Source: Streptococcus tangpeifui
Lineage (GTDB): Bacteria; Bacillota; Bacilli; Lactobacillales; Streptococcaceae
Length of the DNA stretch: 64,000 nt
Direction: 5' to 3'
Assembly: GCF_011038795.1 (NCBI RefSeq)
Contig: NZ_JAAKDU010000012.1
Location: 1 to 64,000, forward strand
The notes beneath the pieces were generated by a model that was given only the letters and a program-made list of their open reading frames with translations, was not told the DNA's origin and ran no database searches. The translations under genes were made by a program, and so were the position numbers. Within the stretch, counting starts at the first letter, position 1. Each line of letters starts with the position of its first letter. Positions 18,339-28,819 of the stretch are shown here, one piece after another.

Positions 18339-18437
18339 TTTACTTAAACTAATTTTATAAAAATGTGGACTAATTGACAAGGCATGACTGTTGATTAGTC
18401 ATAAGCCTAGAAAAACAGGAGTTTAAAGTAGACAAAT

Positions 18438-19103
18438 ATGGAATGGGAAGCCTTCTTAGACCCCTATATTCAGACTGTTGGTGAATTGAAAATTAAGTTT
18501 CGAGGCATTCGTAAGCAATTCCGCAAGCAGAATCGCCATTCGCCTATTGAATTTGTGACCGGTCGGGTTAAGCCGATTGAAAGTATCAAGGAAAAAATGC
18601 TTCTTCGTGGTATTAAGGAAGAACATTTAGCTGAGGATATGCAAGATATCGCAGGTGTGCGTATTATGGTCCAGTTTGTTGATGATGTTCAAGAGGTTTT
18701 AGAATTGATTCGCCAGCGTCATGATATGACAATTGTTCAAGAGCGAGATTATATCAATAACCGTAAGGCTAGTGGCTATCGTTCTTATCATGTGATTATT
18801 GAATATCCAGTTGATACAATTGATGGACAAAAAAATGTTCTGGCTGAAATTCAGATTAGAACACTGGCTATGAATTTTTGGGCTACCATTGAGCACTCAC
18901 TTAATTATAAATATAAAGGGGATTTCCCAGAAGAAATTAAGCAGCGGCTTGAGGTAACCTCTAGGATTGCGCGTGAGTTGGATGAGGAAATGCGAAAGAT
19001 TCGGGATGATATCAAGGAAGCTCAGCTTCTCTATGATCCCGTTAGCAGAAAACTAAGTGATGGTGTAGGAAACAGTGATGACACAGATGAATTATACAGG
19101 TAA
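18438..19103 (+). CDS. relQ: Small alarmone synthetase RelQ (GTP pyrophosphokinase)
   Basis: A 221-residue single-domain RelA/SpoT synthetase without hydrolase or ACT/TGS domains. Key motifs are [56 protein letters not shown] and [26 protein letters not shown]. It makes (p)ppGpp in the stress response. The gene overlaps nadK by 26 nt; nadK and a pseudouridine synthase follow, the conserved relQ-nadK-rlu order. Confidence 0.95.
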   Translation: MEWEAFLDPYIQTVGELKIKFRGIRKQFRKQNRHSPIEFVTGRVKPIESIKEKMLLRGIKEEHLAEDMQDIAGVRIMVQFVDDVQEVLELIRQRHDMTIVQERDYINNRKASGYRSYHVIIEYPVDTIDGQKNVLAEIQIRTLAMNFWATIEHSLNYKYKGDFPEEIKQRLEVTSRIARELDEEMRKIRDDIKEAQLLYDPVSRKLSDGVGNSDDTDELYR

Positions 19104-19917
19104 GCCTCAGACTAGGGTAGCCATTATTGCTAATGGCAAGTACCAAAGCAAACGAGTTGCTTCCAAAATTTTTGCGGCTCTCAAGCCCGATCGGGATTTT
19201 TATCTCAGTAAGGAAAATCCCGATATTGTAATTTCTATTGGTGGCGATGGCATGCTCTTGTCGGCTTTTCACATGTATGAGAAGTCCTTGGATAAGGTGC
19301 GATTCGTTGGTATTCACACTGGTCATTTGGGGTTTTATACCGATTATCGGGACTTTGAAGTGGATACCTTTTTGAAAAATCTTCGCTCAAACCAAGGTGA
19401 GAAAATCTCCTATCCTCTTTTGCGAGTGACCGTAACTATGGCGGATGGTCGAGTGGTAACAGCTCGGGCTCTCAATGAAGCTAGCCTGCGTCGTTTGGAG
19501 AAGACCATGGTAGCGGATGTTTCAATCAATGGCACTCCTCTGGAACGTTTCCGCGGTGATGGGATTACGGTCTCAACACCAACAGGTAGTACAGCCTACA
19601 ACAAATCCATTGGTGGGGCGATCCTCCATCCAACGGTAGAGGCCTTTCAGATGACAGAAATTGCCAGTCTCAACAACCGCGTTTATCGGACTTTAGGGAG
19701 TTCAGCCATTATTCCTAAGGGAGAAACCGTGACTATCGAGCCTAAACGTGTCGGTTCCTACACGGTCTCTTTCGATAATAAATCCTATAGTTATCGCAAT
19801 GTTGCTAAGATGGAATTTTCACTGGATGATAAGAAAATTAGTTTTCTATCAACCCCTCATCATACAGGCTTCTGGGAGCGGGTTAAGGATGCCTTTATCG
19901 GTGAGGTAGAAACGTGA
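19078..19917 (+). CDS. nadK: NAD kinase
   Basis: A 279-residue protein with the signature [15 protein letters not shown], the NE motif in ALNEASLRR, and the glycine-rich [19 protein letters not shown]. It phosphorylates NAD to NADP. The ATG at 19078 has AGGA (19067-19070) 7 nt upstream; ATG 19087 is an alternative. It is embedded in the relQ 3' end. Confidence 0.95.
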   Translation: MTQMNYTGKPQTRVAIIANGKYQSKRVASKIFAALKPDRDFYLSKENPDIVISIGGDGMLLSAFHMYEKSLDKVRFVGIHTGHLGFYTDYRDFEVDTFLKNLRSNQGEKISYPLLRVTVTMADGRVVTARALNEASLRRLEKTMVADVSINGTPLERFRGDGITVSTPTGSTAYNKSIGGAILHPTVEAFQMTEIASLNNRVYRTLGSSAIIPKGETVTIEPKRVGSYTVSFDNKSYSYRNVAKMEFSLDDKKISFLSTPHHTGFWERVKDAFIGEVET

Positions 19918-20810
19918 GATTTGAATTTATCGCTGATCGCTCTTGCAAGATCAAGACCTTCCTCAAGGGACATGATATTTCTAAGGGTCTTTTAGCTAAG
20001 ATAAAATATCAGGGCGGACATATATGGGTAAATGGCATTGAACGAAATGCCATTTATTTATTGACTCAAGGAGATAAGGTAGCAGTTGATATTCCAGCAG
20101 AAGCGGGAAGCCCTAATCTGCTGCCTATTCATCACCCCTTGACTATCATTGCTGAGGATGATAATTTCTTAGTGGTCAATAAGCCAGCAGGATATGCCAG
20201 TATTCCTAGTATCCTGCATTCGGAAACTATCGCTAATTTTGTTAAGGCCTACTATCAGGAAAGGGGCTATGAAAATCAGCAGATCCACATTGTTACGCGT
20301 CTGGACAAGGATACGAGCGGTCTCATGCTCTTTGCTAAGCACGGCTATGCCCATTCACGTATGGATAAGGCCCTACAAGCCAAAACCATTGAGAAGCGCT
20401 ATTACGCTTTAGTAGCTGGACAGGAGAATCTGCCAGATCAAGGAGAAATTATTGCCCCGATTGCTCGAGTATCGGATAGTATTATTACTCGTCAGGTACA
20501 TCCTTCAGGCAAGTATGCCCATACTAGCTATCAGGTTTTAGAGCGTTTCGGTCGGGTCAAGTTGCTGGATATTCAACTGCATACCGGTCGAACCCATCAA
20601 ATTAGGGTGCATTTTTCGCACATTGGTCAGCCTCTCCTTGGGGATGACCTCTATGGCGGGTCCTTGGATTATGGCATGAAACGTCAGGCTCTCCATTGTC
20701 ATTCTCTAAGCTTAACTGATCCTTTTACGGGTCAAAAACGAGTCTATGAATCTGGCTTGACAGATGATTTCGAAAGCGCTATCATGAATTTAAAAAATAA
20801 TTTAGAATAG
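19914..20810 (+). CDS. RluA/RluD-family pseudouridine synthase
   Basis: A 298-residue protein with an S4-like N-terminal segment and the catalytic motif [16 protein letters not shown], with the active-site Asp. The late motif [21 protein letters not shown] is intact. The exact rRNA target cannot be read from sequence. It starts with GTG overlapping the nadK stop (GTGA), so translation is coupled. Confidence 0.93.
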   Translation: MRFEFIADRSCKIKTFLKGHDISKGLLAKIKYQGGHIWVNGIERNAIYLLTQGDKVAVDIPAEAGSPNLLPIHHPLTIIAEDDNFLVVNKPAGYASIPSILHSETIANFVKAYYQERGYENQQIHIVTRLDKDTSGLMLFAKHGYAHSRMDKALQAKTIEKRYYALVAGQENLPDQGEIIAPIARVSDSIITRQVHPSGKYAHTSYQVLERFGRVKLLDIQLHTGRTHQIRVHFSHIGQPLLGDDLYGGSLDYGMKRQALHCHSLSLTDPFTGQKRVYESGLTDDFESAIMNLKNNLE

Positions 20811-20822
20811 AGGGTTTATCCT

Positions 20823-21809
20823 ATGATAAGAAGCTTATTTGGGGAATTGCGCAGTAAGATTGCTGGTAAAGGCATTAAAATTGTTTTTCCAGAAGGCAAT
20901 GATGAAAGGGTCGTTCGGGCGGCTGCTCGTTTGAAGTTTGAAGGTCTGGTTGACCCGATTATTTTAGGTGAAGCTGATCAGGTCAAGAATCTCCTTAGAC
21001 GACTTGGTTTTGCTGATCAAAATTATACTATTATCAATCCTGATACTTATGAAGATTTCGATAAGATGAAGGAACTTTTCTTGGAAATTCGTAAAGAAAA
21101 GGCGACAGCAGAAGATGCTGATCGGTTTCTGCGGGATGTCAATTATTTTGGTGTTATGCTGGTTAAGATGGGCTTGGCAGATGGCATGGTCTCAGGTGCC
21201 ATTCATTCAACAGCTGATACGGTTCGGCCTGCCTTGCAAATTATTAAGACGAAGCCTGGTATCTCTCGAACATCAGGTGTCTTTCTGATGAATCGGGAAA
21301 ACACCAGTGAGCGTTATATCTTTGCTGATTGTGCTATCAATATTGATCCATCTCCTCAAGAATTAGCTGAAATTGCGGTAAATACTGCTGATACAGCCAA
21401 AATTTTCGATTTGGATCCTAAAATTGCACTGCTAAGTTTCTCTACTAAAGGGAGTGCCAAGGCACCCCAGGCTGAAAAGGTCCAAGAAGCTACTAGATTA
21501 GCTAAGGGTTTGGCTCCTGAGTTAGCTTTAGATGGGGAACTGCAATTTGATGCGGCTTTTGTGCCAGATACTGCAGCTATCAAGGCTCCAGATAGCGATA
21601 TAGCCGGACATGCCAATGTCTTCATCTTCCCTGATTTGCAATCGGGTAATATTGGCTATAAGATTGCTCAGCGTTTAGGAATCTTTGACGCAATTGGGCC
21701 AATTTTACAAGGCCTCAATATGCCGGTCAATGACTTGTCGCGCGGTTCGAGTGCTGAAGATATCTATAAATTAGCTATTATTACAGCTGCACAAGCAGTG
21801 GAAGGATAA
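20823..21809 (+). CDS. pta: Phosphate acetyltransferase
   Basis: A 328-residue protein: FPEGNDERVVRAAARLKFEGLVDPI at the start, then GMVSGAIHSTADTVRPALQII, LLSFSTKGSAKAPQAEKV and a C-terminal RGSSAEDIYKLAIITAAQA. It interconverts acetyl-CoA and acetyl phosphate in the acetate pathway. It follows the pseudouridine synthase by 12 nt and is probably the last gene of the relQ transcript. Confidence 0.96.
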   Translation: MIRSLFGELRSKIAGKGIKIVFPEGNDERVVRAAARLKFEGLVDPIILGEADQVKNLLRRLGFADQNYTIINPDTYEDFDKMKELFLEIRKEKATAEDADRFLRDVNYFGVMLVKMGLADGMVSGAIHSTADTVRPALQIIKTKPGISRTSGVFLMNRENTSERYIFADCAINIDPSPQELAEIAVNTADTAKIFDLDPKIALLSFSTKGSAKAPQAEKVQEATRLAKGLAPELALDGELQFDAAFVPDTAAIKAPDSDIAGHANVFIFPDLQSGNIGYKIAQRLGIFDAIGPILQGLNMPVNDLSRGSSAEDIYKLAIITAAQAVEG

Positions 21810-22058
21810 AAACTCTCCCCCTATACTTTTTTAAAACAGTAAGCAAGGGGGGATAGATCTGAGCTGGCGTTTAGCCTCTTATCTGCCAGCTAAGGCAGAA
21901 GGAAGTCTGACTCTCCTTTCTAGGTAAGCGATGAGTCTGGTGGGGGTGAAAAAGCTGAAAATCAACTGTGCGGAGGTGGGAAGGCAGTAGTCTATAATAG
22001 GCTATTTCCTTCCCTTTTCTATTAATGACAATGACGTTCTTCAAAATAGGAGGTATCA

Positions 22059-22814
22059 ATGACTGAAACAGTAATGATTACAGGAGCAACAGCAGGCTTT
22101 GGTTTAGCCATGGCAGAGCTCTTTGTTAAGGAAGGCTACCGGGTGATCGGGACTGGTCGTCGTTTGGCTAAATTAGAAAAACTTGCTCAAGAACTGGGCG
22201 CTCATTTTTATCCCTTGCAGATGGATATGACATCCCAGGAAGCTATTGATTCTGCCTTGGCTAGCCTGCCATCTGATTGGCAAACCATTGATATTCTGAT
22301 TAATAACGCTGGTTTGGCTTTGGGTTTAGATAAAGCTTACGAGGCAAATGTTGACGATTGGACTACCATGATTCAAACCAATATTGTTGGTTTGACCTAT
22401 CTAACACGGCAAGTTCTGCCGCAAATGGTGGCTCGCAAGTCTGGTTATATCATCAATATTGGTTCAACGGCAGGCACGGTTCCCTACCCAGGTGCCAATG
22501 TTTACGGTGCCAGTAAGGCTTTTGTCAAACAGTTCTCGCTGAATCTGCGGGCGGATTTAGCCGGTACCAAAATTCGGGTTTCTAATGTTGAACCGGGCCT
22601 TTGTGAGGGAACAGAATTTTCCAATATCCGCTTTAAAGGCGATGACCAGCGGGCTAGCGACCTCTATAAGGGTGCTCACGCCATTAGGCCAGAAGATATT
22701 GCCAATACGGTTCTTTGGCTGGCTCAGCAGCCTAAACATGTCAATGTTAATCGGATTGAAATCATGCCGACCTCGCAGAGCTTTGGTCCTCAGCCAGTTG
22801 AACGGGACGAATAG
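22059..22814 (+). CDS. Short-chain dehydrogenase, YdfG-type (serine/3-hydroxy acid)
   Basis: A 251-residue classical SDR. It has a cofactor motif TGATAGFGLAMAELF, the TGRR that favours NADP, NNAGLALG, and the catalytic Ser...YGASKAFV (YxxxK). The family oxidises serine, threonine and 3-hydroxy acids with NADP; the substrate here is inferred. AGGAGG precedes the ATG, and a bidirectional terminator follows. Confidence 0.88.
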   Translation: MTETVMITGATAGFGLAMAELFVKEGYRVIGTGRRLAKLEKLAQELGAHFYPLQMDMTSQEAIDSALASLPSDWQTIDILINNAGLALGLDKAYEANVDDWTTMIQTNIVGLTYLTRQVLPQMVARKSGYIINIGSTAGTVPYPGANVYGASKAFVKQFSLNLRADLAGTKIRVSNVEPGLCEGTEFSNIRFKGDDQRASDLYKGAHAIRPEDIANTVLWLAQQPKHVNVNRIEIMPTSQSFGPQPVERDE

Positions 22815-22863
22815 AGGGAAGCGAAAGAAGTTATGACGATCTAGTCAGTCGCCTGTCTAATAT

Positions 22864-22913
22864 AAAAAGCCTTTAGCCAAGCTAGGAAGAATCTATTTGG
22901 CTGGAGGCTTTTT
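22864..22913. terminator. Bidirectional terminator
   Basis: AAAAAGCCT..AGCCAA pairs with TTGGCT..AGGCTTTTT. It has T-tails on both strands and lies between converging genes. Confidence 0.85.
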
Positions 22914-22935
22914 GCTGTGGGTATTTTATGGAAAT

Positions 22936-23322
22936 TCAGTCTTCGCTTTTGATAGAAGGGCCAGAAGTGGCATCGGACCAGCCAACTAAGGCTTGGGCGC
23001 TATCTTCCAGATAGGTCGTCAGGGGCTCTTTGAAATCGGTGATGGTTTCCATAATACCGATAATCTGTCCCTGTTCATCCAAGGCTGCCTGGTAAGTTTG
23101 CATTAAAATCTGGTCAAAGGCTTGAGTAGGTACCTGAAAGCTTAAAGATTTGGTGGGATTCTCAGTAAGTTTCTTTAGCAACCAATCTTCCAAGGGATGA
23201 GCTTCTTGGTCTGGCAAGAGACTGCCGTCGGCTTGACCATTATTGTAGAGAGGCAGACCCTTTTTATCATAAAAGGCTAATTTATTGGGAAGTTGGTTCA
23301 TGATTGTTTTAATAGATGTCAT
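22936..23322 (-). CDS. Small PAS-like domain protein
   Basis: A 128-residue protein whose start (MNQLPNKLAFYDKKGLPLYNNGQ) and later strand (MQTYQAALDEQGQIIGIMETITDF) fit a single PAS fold of the type found in DUF438-related streptococcal proteins. No effector domain is attached. The function is unknown; ligand or redox sensing is a guess from the fold. Confidence 0.6.
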   Translation of the reverse strand: MTSIKTIMNQLPNKLAFYDKKGLPLYNNGQADGSLLPDQEAHPLEDWLLKKLTENPTKSLSFQVPTQAFDQILMQTYQAALDEQGQIIGIMETITDFKEPLTTYLEDSAQALVGWSDATSGPSIKSED

Positions 23323-23461
23323 GTCTTTATCATAACGGTTAGACTCCTAGATTGCAAATTTTGGGATTAGCATAGGATAGTATCAGTTTTTCGAAGAAAA
23401 AAGGCATCATTTCTGGCGTTAGCTCTTTATAATAACATTATAAAGAAGTGGAGGTATCAGG

Positions 23462-24307
23462 ATGACCCAAAAAGTTGTATTTTTAGATGTGGATGGCACC
23501 TTGGTGGATTATGAAAATCATCTGCCTCAATCTGCTGTTGAGGCTGTACAAAGGGCTAGAGCCAATGGGCATTTAGTCTATATCTGTACCGGCCGCAGCC
23601 ATGCTGAAGTCCAGCCTGAACTCTGGGACATGGGCTTAGATGGGATGATTGGTGGGAATGGTTCCTATGTAGAGCATCAAGGAACAGTCCTTATGCACCA
23701 AGTGATTTCTGAGGAAGATAGTCGGGCTATTGTTGATTGGCTGCATGAGCGCGGGCTGGAATTTTACTTGGAAAGCAATAGTGGTCTCTTTGCCAGTGAG
23801 CATTTCAAAGAAGCTGCTAGACCAGTTATGCGGGCTTACGTTCTGACCAAAGGAGCCAAAGAAGCCCAAGTTAAGAATATGGAAGCAGAAGATGTTTTGC
23901 ATGGTTTGGTCTATGGTGGTAATCTTTATCGCAAGGACCTCAATAAAGTTAGTTTTATCCTCAAATCTTATCAAGACCACTTAGACTCTAAAGAAGCCTT
24001 CCCCCAGCTTAAGGCTGGTACTTGGGGCGGTCGTGGTGAAACGGCTCTCTTTGGTGATTTAGGCGTTGCCAATATTGATAAGGCTCATGCTATTGATGTT
24101 CTCTTAGACTATCTGGGAAGGGATAAAGCTGATACTATTGCTTTTGGTGATGCCAAGGTGGATATTCCTATGCTGGACTACTGTGCTTTGGGGGTTGCCA
24201 TGGGCAACGGTGGGCCTGAAATTTTAGCTATGGCTGACTTAGTGACCGCTGATGTAGAAGATGATGGCCTTTACAAGGCTTTTGAAAGATTGGGATTGCT
24301 GGATTAA
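23462..24307 (+). CDS. Cof-type HAD-IIB hydrolase
   Basis: A 281-residue HAD phosphatase. Motif I is FLDVDGTLVDYENHLPQSA with the nucleophile Asp, motif II is in YICTGRS, and motif IV is in TIAFGDAKVDIPML. A cap domain sits between. The substrate is probably a sugar phosphate or FMN-like compound and cannot be assigned. GGAGG precedes the ATG. Confidence 0.9.
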   Translation: MTQKVVFLDVDGTLVDYENHLPQSAVEAVQRARANGHLVYICTGRSHAEVQPELWDMGLDGMIGGNGSYVEHQGTVLMHQVISEEDSRAIVDWLHERGLEFYLESNSGLFASEHFKEAARPVMRAYVLTKGAKEAQVKNMEAEDVLHGLVYGGNLYRKDLNKVSFILKSYQDHLDSKEAFPQLKAGTWGGRGETALFGDLGVANIDKAHAIDVLLDYLGRDKADTIAFGDAKVDIPMLDYCALGVAMGNGGPEILAMADLVTADVEDDGLYKAFERLGLLD

Positions 24308-24553
24308 GCGGGAATGAAAGATGGACTGATGCGCTGGACGCTGGTTCATTTTTTTCTGTTTTAGAAAGTATCTGAGAGACTAATATTTAAGGGAAAGCTC
24401 AAGTTGCTGCCAAGCGATTCAGGATAAGCTTAAACCCATCATACCTTTCACCAATGCTATCTTGCTTAAATTTATAAGGTCTTATAAGCATTAACTATTT
24501 TACAGGCTTAGGCAATAGTGGTAAGCTGACTGTAAATTAGAGGAGGTAATTTT

Positions 24554-25444
24554 ATGGCTCGAAAAGTTGGAATTATTGGAATGGGAAATGTTGGCAGTAC
24601 ACTGGCTGGTAACTTGGTCCGTTCAGGTCTTGCCGATGAGCTGGTGCTTCTTGATAAGCGAGAAGACAAATTATTTGCTGATCAATTAGATCTCGAGGAT
24701 AGTTTGGCAACGAGTCCTCATTATGTCAAGATTGCCGCCAATGATGATAGCCTTTTAGATGATGTCGATGTCTTGGTGGTCGCTGTCGGTGATATCAAGG
24801 CCTATTTTGGTGACAATCCCGATCGTTGGGTCGAGCTCACTATTAATATTGCCAATGCTAAAGAAATTGCTGCGCGTTTGAAAAGAACGCATTTCTCTGG
24901 TTTAATTATTGTGATTTCTAATCCTTGTGATGCCATTACCACGGTCTTGCAGCGAGAGTTGGACTATCCTAAGGACAGAATTATGGGGACTGGTACCCTG
25001 CTGGATAGCAGCCGGCTTAAAAATCAATTGTCCAAGGCAACAGGACTGGCACCTCAGTCGATCCAAGGCTATGTTCTGGGTGAACATGGAGATAGTCAGT
25101 TTACGGCTTGGTCAACGGTCAATCTGGACCAGCTGGGTTCAGTTGAACAGGAACATATTGAAGCGGCTGTACGTCGAGGTGGTCAGCAAGTTTTTAACGG
25201 TAAACGCTATACCAATTTTGCTATTGCCAGCTCCACCCACCTGCTTTTAGAAGCTATTCTGACCGATAGTCATCAAATTTTGCCGGTCTCCAATTATGAT
25301 AGAGACAATGCTATCTATCTTAGCTATCCAGCTATCATCGGCCGTCAGGGAGTGCTGGAGCGCGTACCTTTAGCTCTAAGTGAAGAGGAAAAACAAAAAC
25401 TTCAGAGTTCGGCTAAGGCTATTAAAGGAAAAGCCTTCAACTAA
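24554..25444 (+). CDS. L-2-hydroxyacid dehydrogenase (L-LDH/HicDH type)
   Basis: A 296-residue lactate/malate dehydrogenase family member. It has KVGIIGMGNVGSTLAGNLV, a catalytic His in LGEHGDSQFTAWS, and the substrate Arg region in TGTLLDSSRLKNQL. It deviates from streptococcal L-LDH (328 aa) and matches the L-2-hydroxyisocaproate dehydrogenase length. It probably reduces branched 2-keto acids with NADH. GGAGG precedes the ATG. A bidirectional terminator follows. Confidence 0.85.
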   Translation: MARKVGIIGMGNVGSTLAGNLVRSGLADELVLLDKREDKLFADQLDLEDSLATSPHYVKIAANDDSLLDDVDVLVVAVGDIKAYFGDNPDRWVELTINIANAKEIAARLKRTHFSGLIIVISNPCDAITTVLQRELDYPKDRIMGTGTLLDSSRLKNQLSKATGLAPQSIQGYVLGEHGDSQFTAWSTVNLDQLGSVEQEHIEAAVRRGGQQVFNGKRYTNFAIASSTHLLLEAILTDSHQILPVSNYDRDNAIYLSYPAIIGRQGVLERVPLALSEEEKQKLQSSAKAIKGKAFN

Positions 25445-25467
25445 ATTTATAGATAAGATAGACAACC

Positions 25468-25502
25468 AAAAAGTCCGGCCCCACCAAAGGGCTGGACTTT
25501 CT
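25468..25502. terminator. Bidirectional terminator
   Basis: A 12-bp stem (AAAGTCCGGCCC with GGGCTGGACTTT, one G-T) between converging genes, with T-rich tails on both strands. Confidence 0.85.
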
Positions 25503-25515
25503 AATATTATTATGT

Positions 25516-26427
25516 TTACCAAGCAATAGTATTGAGCAAATCATCGGCAGTAGTACTTGGCAGAATTCTTACCCGATTGAGGGCGTAGAGGCCATCATCT
25601 GCACTGGCCAGACCTTCATTAGTTGTCACGGCCATCTTGTAGCCGGCCTGCTCAGCCAGTGATTTGGTACTGTCATTGAAGCGGCCGGAAGGATAGGCAA
25701 GGGCTAGGGTATCTTGTTTGAGTAAACTGTCTAACCAAGATTTCGATTCTCCCAGCTCGGTGTTTTGACTATCATTGGATTGAGTTGATAAATCTGGGTG
25801 GTTGACAGTGTGACTTTGGAAGGACATACCATCCTTAGCCATCTCTTTAATCTGATCACTTGACAAGAATCCTTCCTTATCAACATAACTGGTGATAATA
25901 TTATTGGTGCCGACTGCGCCATATTTTTTCATAATAGCGGCTGCATTGACAAAATCGGCATCACCATCATCAAAGGTCAACCAGACAATTTTTTTATTTC
26001 CATCAGGGAGAACATTTTCTGATAAGACCTTGTAGGCTTCCTCAGGTGTCAGGAAGTAGTAGTTCTGGTCTTTGAGAGCCTTAATGTGATTTTCAAAGGT
26101 ATCAGGACTGACAATCAGATTGGCGCTGCCTTCCTCTGACGGATCCATAACATGGATAGCATGGTACATAAGAATGGGTACCTTAACTGTTTCATCTTGC
26201 TTTTCCCAGTTGACTTTCTTGCTGCTACTGGATTTAGTGTTTATACTTTGCTTTGTCTTCTTAATCGTTTGGCTGGTTTTTTCAGCTTTTAATAATTGGC
26301 TGGGTTTGAAGCTGTGGTTCTTCAACATAAAAGCCAAGGCCCCAATGACAAATACGAAACCAATGGTAGCCAGTAGGTTGCGAATAGTGTGTTTGGGCCG
26401 TGTAGGCTTTTGATTCCTAGCAGTCAT
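25516..26427 (-). CDS. Membrane-anchored polysaccharide deacetylase
   Basis: A 303-residue protein with a basic N-terminus, one transmembrane helix (~20-40), a Ser/Lys-rich linker, then a NodB homology domain. The catalytic/metal Asp pair is in WLTFDDGDADF, the metal histidines are in SHTVNHPDL, and LAYPSGRFND forms motif 3. It probably deacetylates peptidoglycan or a surface glycan outside the cell. Its start overlaps the mvaS stop by 4 nt, an unusual pairing. Confidence 0.88.
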   Translation of the reverse strand: MTARNQKPTRPKHTIRNLLATIGFVFVIGALAFMLKNHSFKPSQLLKAEKTSQTIKKTKQSINTKSSSSKKVNWEKQDETVKVPILMYHAIHVMDPSEEGSANLIVSPDTFENHIKALKDQNYYFLTPEEAYKVLSENVLPDGNKKIVWLTFDDGDADFVNAAAIMKKYGAVGTNNIITSYVDKEGFLSSDQIKEMAKDGMSFQSHTVNHPDLSTQSNDSQNTELGESKSWLDSLLKQDTLALAYPSGRFNDSTKSLAEQAGYKMAVTTNEGLASADDGLYALNRVRILPSTTADDLLNTIAW

Positions 26428-27599
26428 AAAATCTCATTCCTCTTGTAAAGTCTCTGATGTTGATCGATACGGTCTAGGGTAAAGCTATGGGTATCATAAC
26501 TGTTAAATTCGGCATTGCCTTGGTCATCCAGCTGAGCTTCTTCAAAGAAAATTTTTTCATAGTCAGCAACTGACAGTGTTTGCCGCTGTTCCAACTGAGC
26601 CTGACGGCCTTTTTCTAACTTGCTTTCAAAACCAGTGACTAGCTGACCGCTGAAGATTTCTGATACTGCCCCAGATCCGTAACTAAAGAAGCCGATCTTA
26701 TCGCCAGCCTTCAAGGTTTTGGTGTTTTCCAATAAAGACAAGAAACTTAAGTAAAGCGAACCAGTGTAAATATTTCCGATCTGTCGGCTATAATTAATGG
26801 AAGCCTCAAAGTTTTGCTGAATTTGTTCCCTCTTTTCATCTGGCACCGACTTATCCAATAATTTATTAAGTCCCTTATTGGCCAGTTTAGGATACGGAAT
26901 ATGGAAACAAAAGGCAGCGAAGTCTTCTAAGCTCGTCTCATAGCGTTGTTGATATTCAGCCCATGTTGTTTTTAAACAGTCTAGGTATTGTTTGGTTGAA
27001 AACATCCCTTGAACAAAGGGAGTATTTGAGTAGTTAGGGCGCCAGAAGTCCATGACATCACGAGTCTGGGCTACATTATCATCATTGAGAGCCAGTATCC
27101 GAGGCTGACTGGTTACGAGCATAGCAAGAGCACCAGCTCCTTGAGTCGGTTCGCCAGAGGTTCTGAGTCCATATTTGGCAATATCACTGGCGATAACCAG
27201 AACCTTGGAATGAGGTTTGGTGGTCACATGGAGTTTAGCGTAGTTTAAGGCTGCTGTCGCACTGTAGCAGGCTTCTTTCATTTCCAGACTGCGGGCAAAG
27301 GGTTGGATACCTAGCAAACCGTGAATAAAAACAGCCGCAGCCTTACTCTGGTCGATACTAGATTCTGTTGCGACGATAATCATATCAATAGTGGCTTTAT
27401 CTTCCTCGGTGAGGATTTGATCAGCAGCCGCAGCCCCCAGCGTCACGATATCTTCAGTGATTGGGGCGATACTGAGACTGTCTAACATCAATCCGACTGA
27501 GTATTTATTGGGATCAGTGTCACGGGCCGCAGCTAAATCTGCCATCTTCAACTGGTATTTAGCTGTAGCAAAACCAATCTTATCAATTCCAATAGACAT
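26424..27599 (-). CDS. mvaS: Hydroxymethylglutaryl-CoA synthase
   Basis: A 391-residue mevalonate-pathway enzyme. It starts MSIGIDKIGFATAKYQL; the Glu is in VATESSIDQSK, the nucleophile Cys is in EACYSATAALNYA, and the His is in FHIPYPKLANKGL. I take the ATG at 27599 (AGAAGG upstream) rather than the in-frame site 36 nt earlier. HMG-CoA reductase (mvaA), which often sits next to mvaS in streptococci, is not in this window. Confidence 0.95.
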   Translation of the reverse strand: MSIGIDKIGFATAKYQLKMADLAAARDTDPNKYSVGLMLDSLSIAPITEDIVTLGAAAADQILTEEDKATIDMIIVATESSIDQSKAAAVFIHGLLGIQPFARSLEMKEACYSATAALNYAKLHVTTKPHSKVLVIASDIAKYGLRTSGEPTQGAGALAMLVTSQPRILALNDDNVAQTRDVMDFWRPNYSNTPFVQGMFSTKQYLDCLKTTWAEYQQRYETSLEDFAAFCFHIPYPKLANKGLNKLLDKSVPDEKREQIQQNFEASINYSRQIGNIYTGSLYLSFLSLLENTKTLKAGDKIGFFSYGSGAVSEIFSGQLVTGFESKLEKGRQAQLEQRQTLSVADYEKIFFEEAQLDDQGNAEFNSYDTHSFTLDRIDQHQRLYKRNEIL

Positions 27600-27894
27600 A
27601 AGATACCTTCTGTTAAGTGATTTATATAGTTCCATTGTAACATAAATGTCATGAAAGCCCTGCTAAAAAAACTGAAATCGAGTCCAAGGAGGGTGAATCT
27701 ATCCCGAGGTCTGATTTTATAAAACTATCAAGGCCATGGACAGAAGTGAAATTGCAGTCGATTTTTTAAACGTCTTAAGAGCAGCGGCAGTTTTCTTCGC
27801 TGTTCTGCCTGAAGGCTGATATTAGCATTTTCCAAAAAAATTAGCTAGAATAAGAGGCAGTAATGCAGTAACATTTACCAAGAGAGGTGCTTTC

Positions 27895-28734
27895 ATGACT
27901 AAAGCAGATGCTATTTTTAGGGCTAATATTGAGAAAATTATGGACGAAGGGGTTTGGTCTGAACAGGCTCGGCCCAAATATAAGAATGGCCAAACAGCCA
28001 ACTCAAAATATATCACAGGTTCCTTTGCCGAGTATGATCTGGCCAAGGGAGAGTTTCCTATTACGACTTTGCGGCCCATTCCTATTAAATCAGCTATCAA
28101 GGAAATTTTTTGGATTTATCAAGATCAGTCTAATGATCTAGGACTTCTAAATGATAAGTACAAGGTTAAATACTGGAATGACTGGGAAGTTGGTAATACC
28201 GGGACTATTGGCCAGCGTTACGGTGCCGTTGTAAAAAAGCACGACATCATCAATAAAATTCTCAAACAGTTAGAAGCCAATCCTTGGAACCGCCGCAATG
28301 TCATCTCTCTTTGGGATTATGAAGCGTTTGAGGAATCGGAAGGATTGCTTCCTTGCGCCTTTCAGACCATGCTTGATGTTCGTCGGGTAGATGGGGATAT
28401 CTATTTGGATGCCACCCTGACCCAGCGCTCCAATGATATGCTGGTGGCTCACCATATCAATGCCATGCAGTATGTGGCTTTGCAAATGATGATTGCTAAA
28501 CACTTTGGCTGGAAAGTTGGTAAATTTTTCTATTTTGTCAATAACCTTCATATCTACGATAATCAGTTTGAGCAGGCTAGGGAACTGCTGAAACGTCAGG
28601 CAACCGATTGCCAGCCTCACTTAGTGCTCAATGTTCCAGATGGGACGAATTTTTTTGACATCAAGCCGGAGGATTTCGAACTGCTGGATTACGAGCCCGT
28701 TAAACCTCAGCTCAAGTTTGACTTGGCAATTTGA
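27895..28734 (+). CDS. thyA: Thymidylate synthase
   Basis: A 279-residue ThyA. The catalytic Cys is in [14 protein letters not shown], and [32 protein letters not shown] and the N-terminal dUMP Arg region are present. It makes dTMP from dUMP with methylene-THF. AGAGGTG precedes the ATG. dfrA follows, regenerating THF. Confidence 0.97.
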   Translation: MTKADAIFRANIEKIMDEGVWSEQARPKYKNGQTANSKYITGSFAEYDLAKGEFPITTLRPIPIKSAIKEIFWIYQDQSNDLGLLNDKYKVKYWNDWEVGNTGTIGQRYGAVVKKHDIINKILKQLEANPWNRRNVISLWDYEAFEESEGLLPCAFQTMLDVRRVDGDIYLDATLTQRSNDMLVAHHINAMQYVALQMMIAKHFGWKVGKFFYFVNNLHIYDNQFEQARELLKRQATDCQPHLVLNVPDGTNFFDIKPEDFELLDYEPVKPQLKFDLAI

Positions 28735-28819
28735 GCCCGCCTTTATTACCGATTATTAAAAATGTGTTTGAATTTTTTCAAATGCATTTTTTCTTAATTT
28801 CTGATAGAATGAAGTCGAT

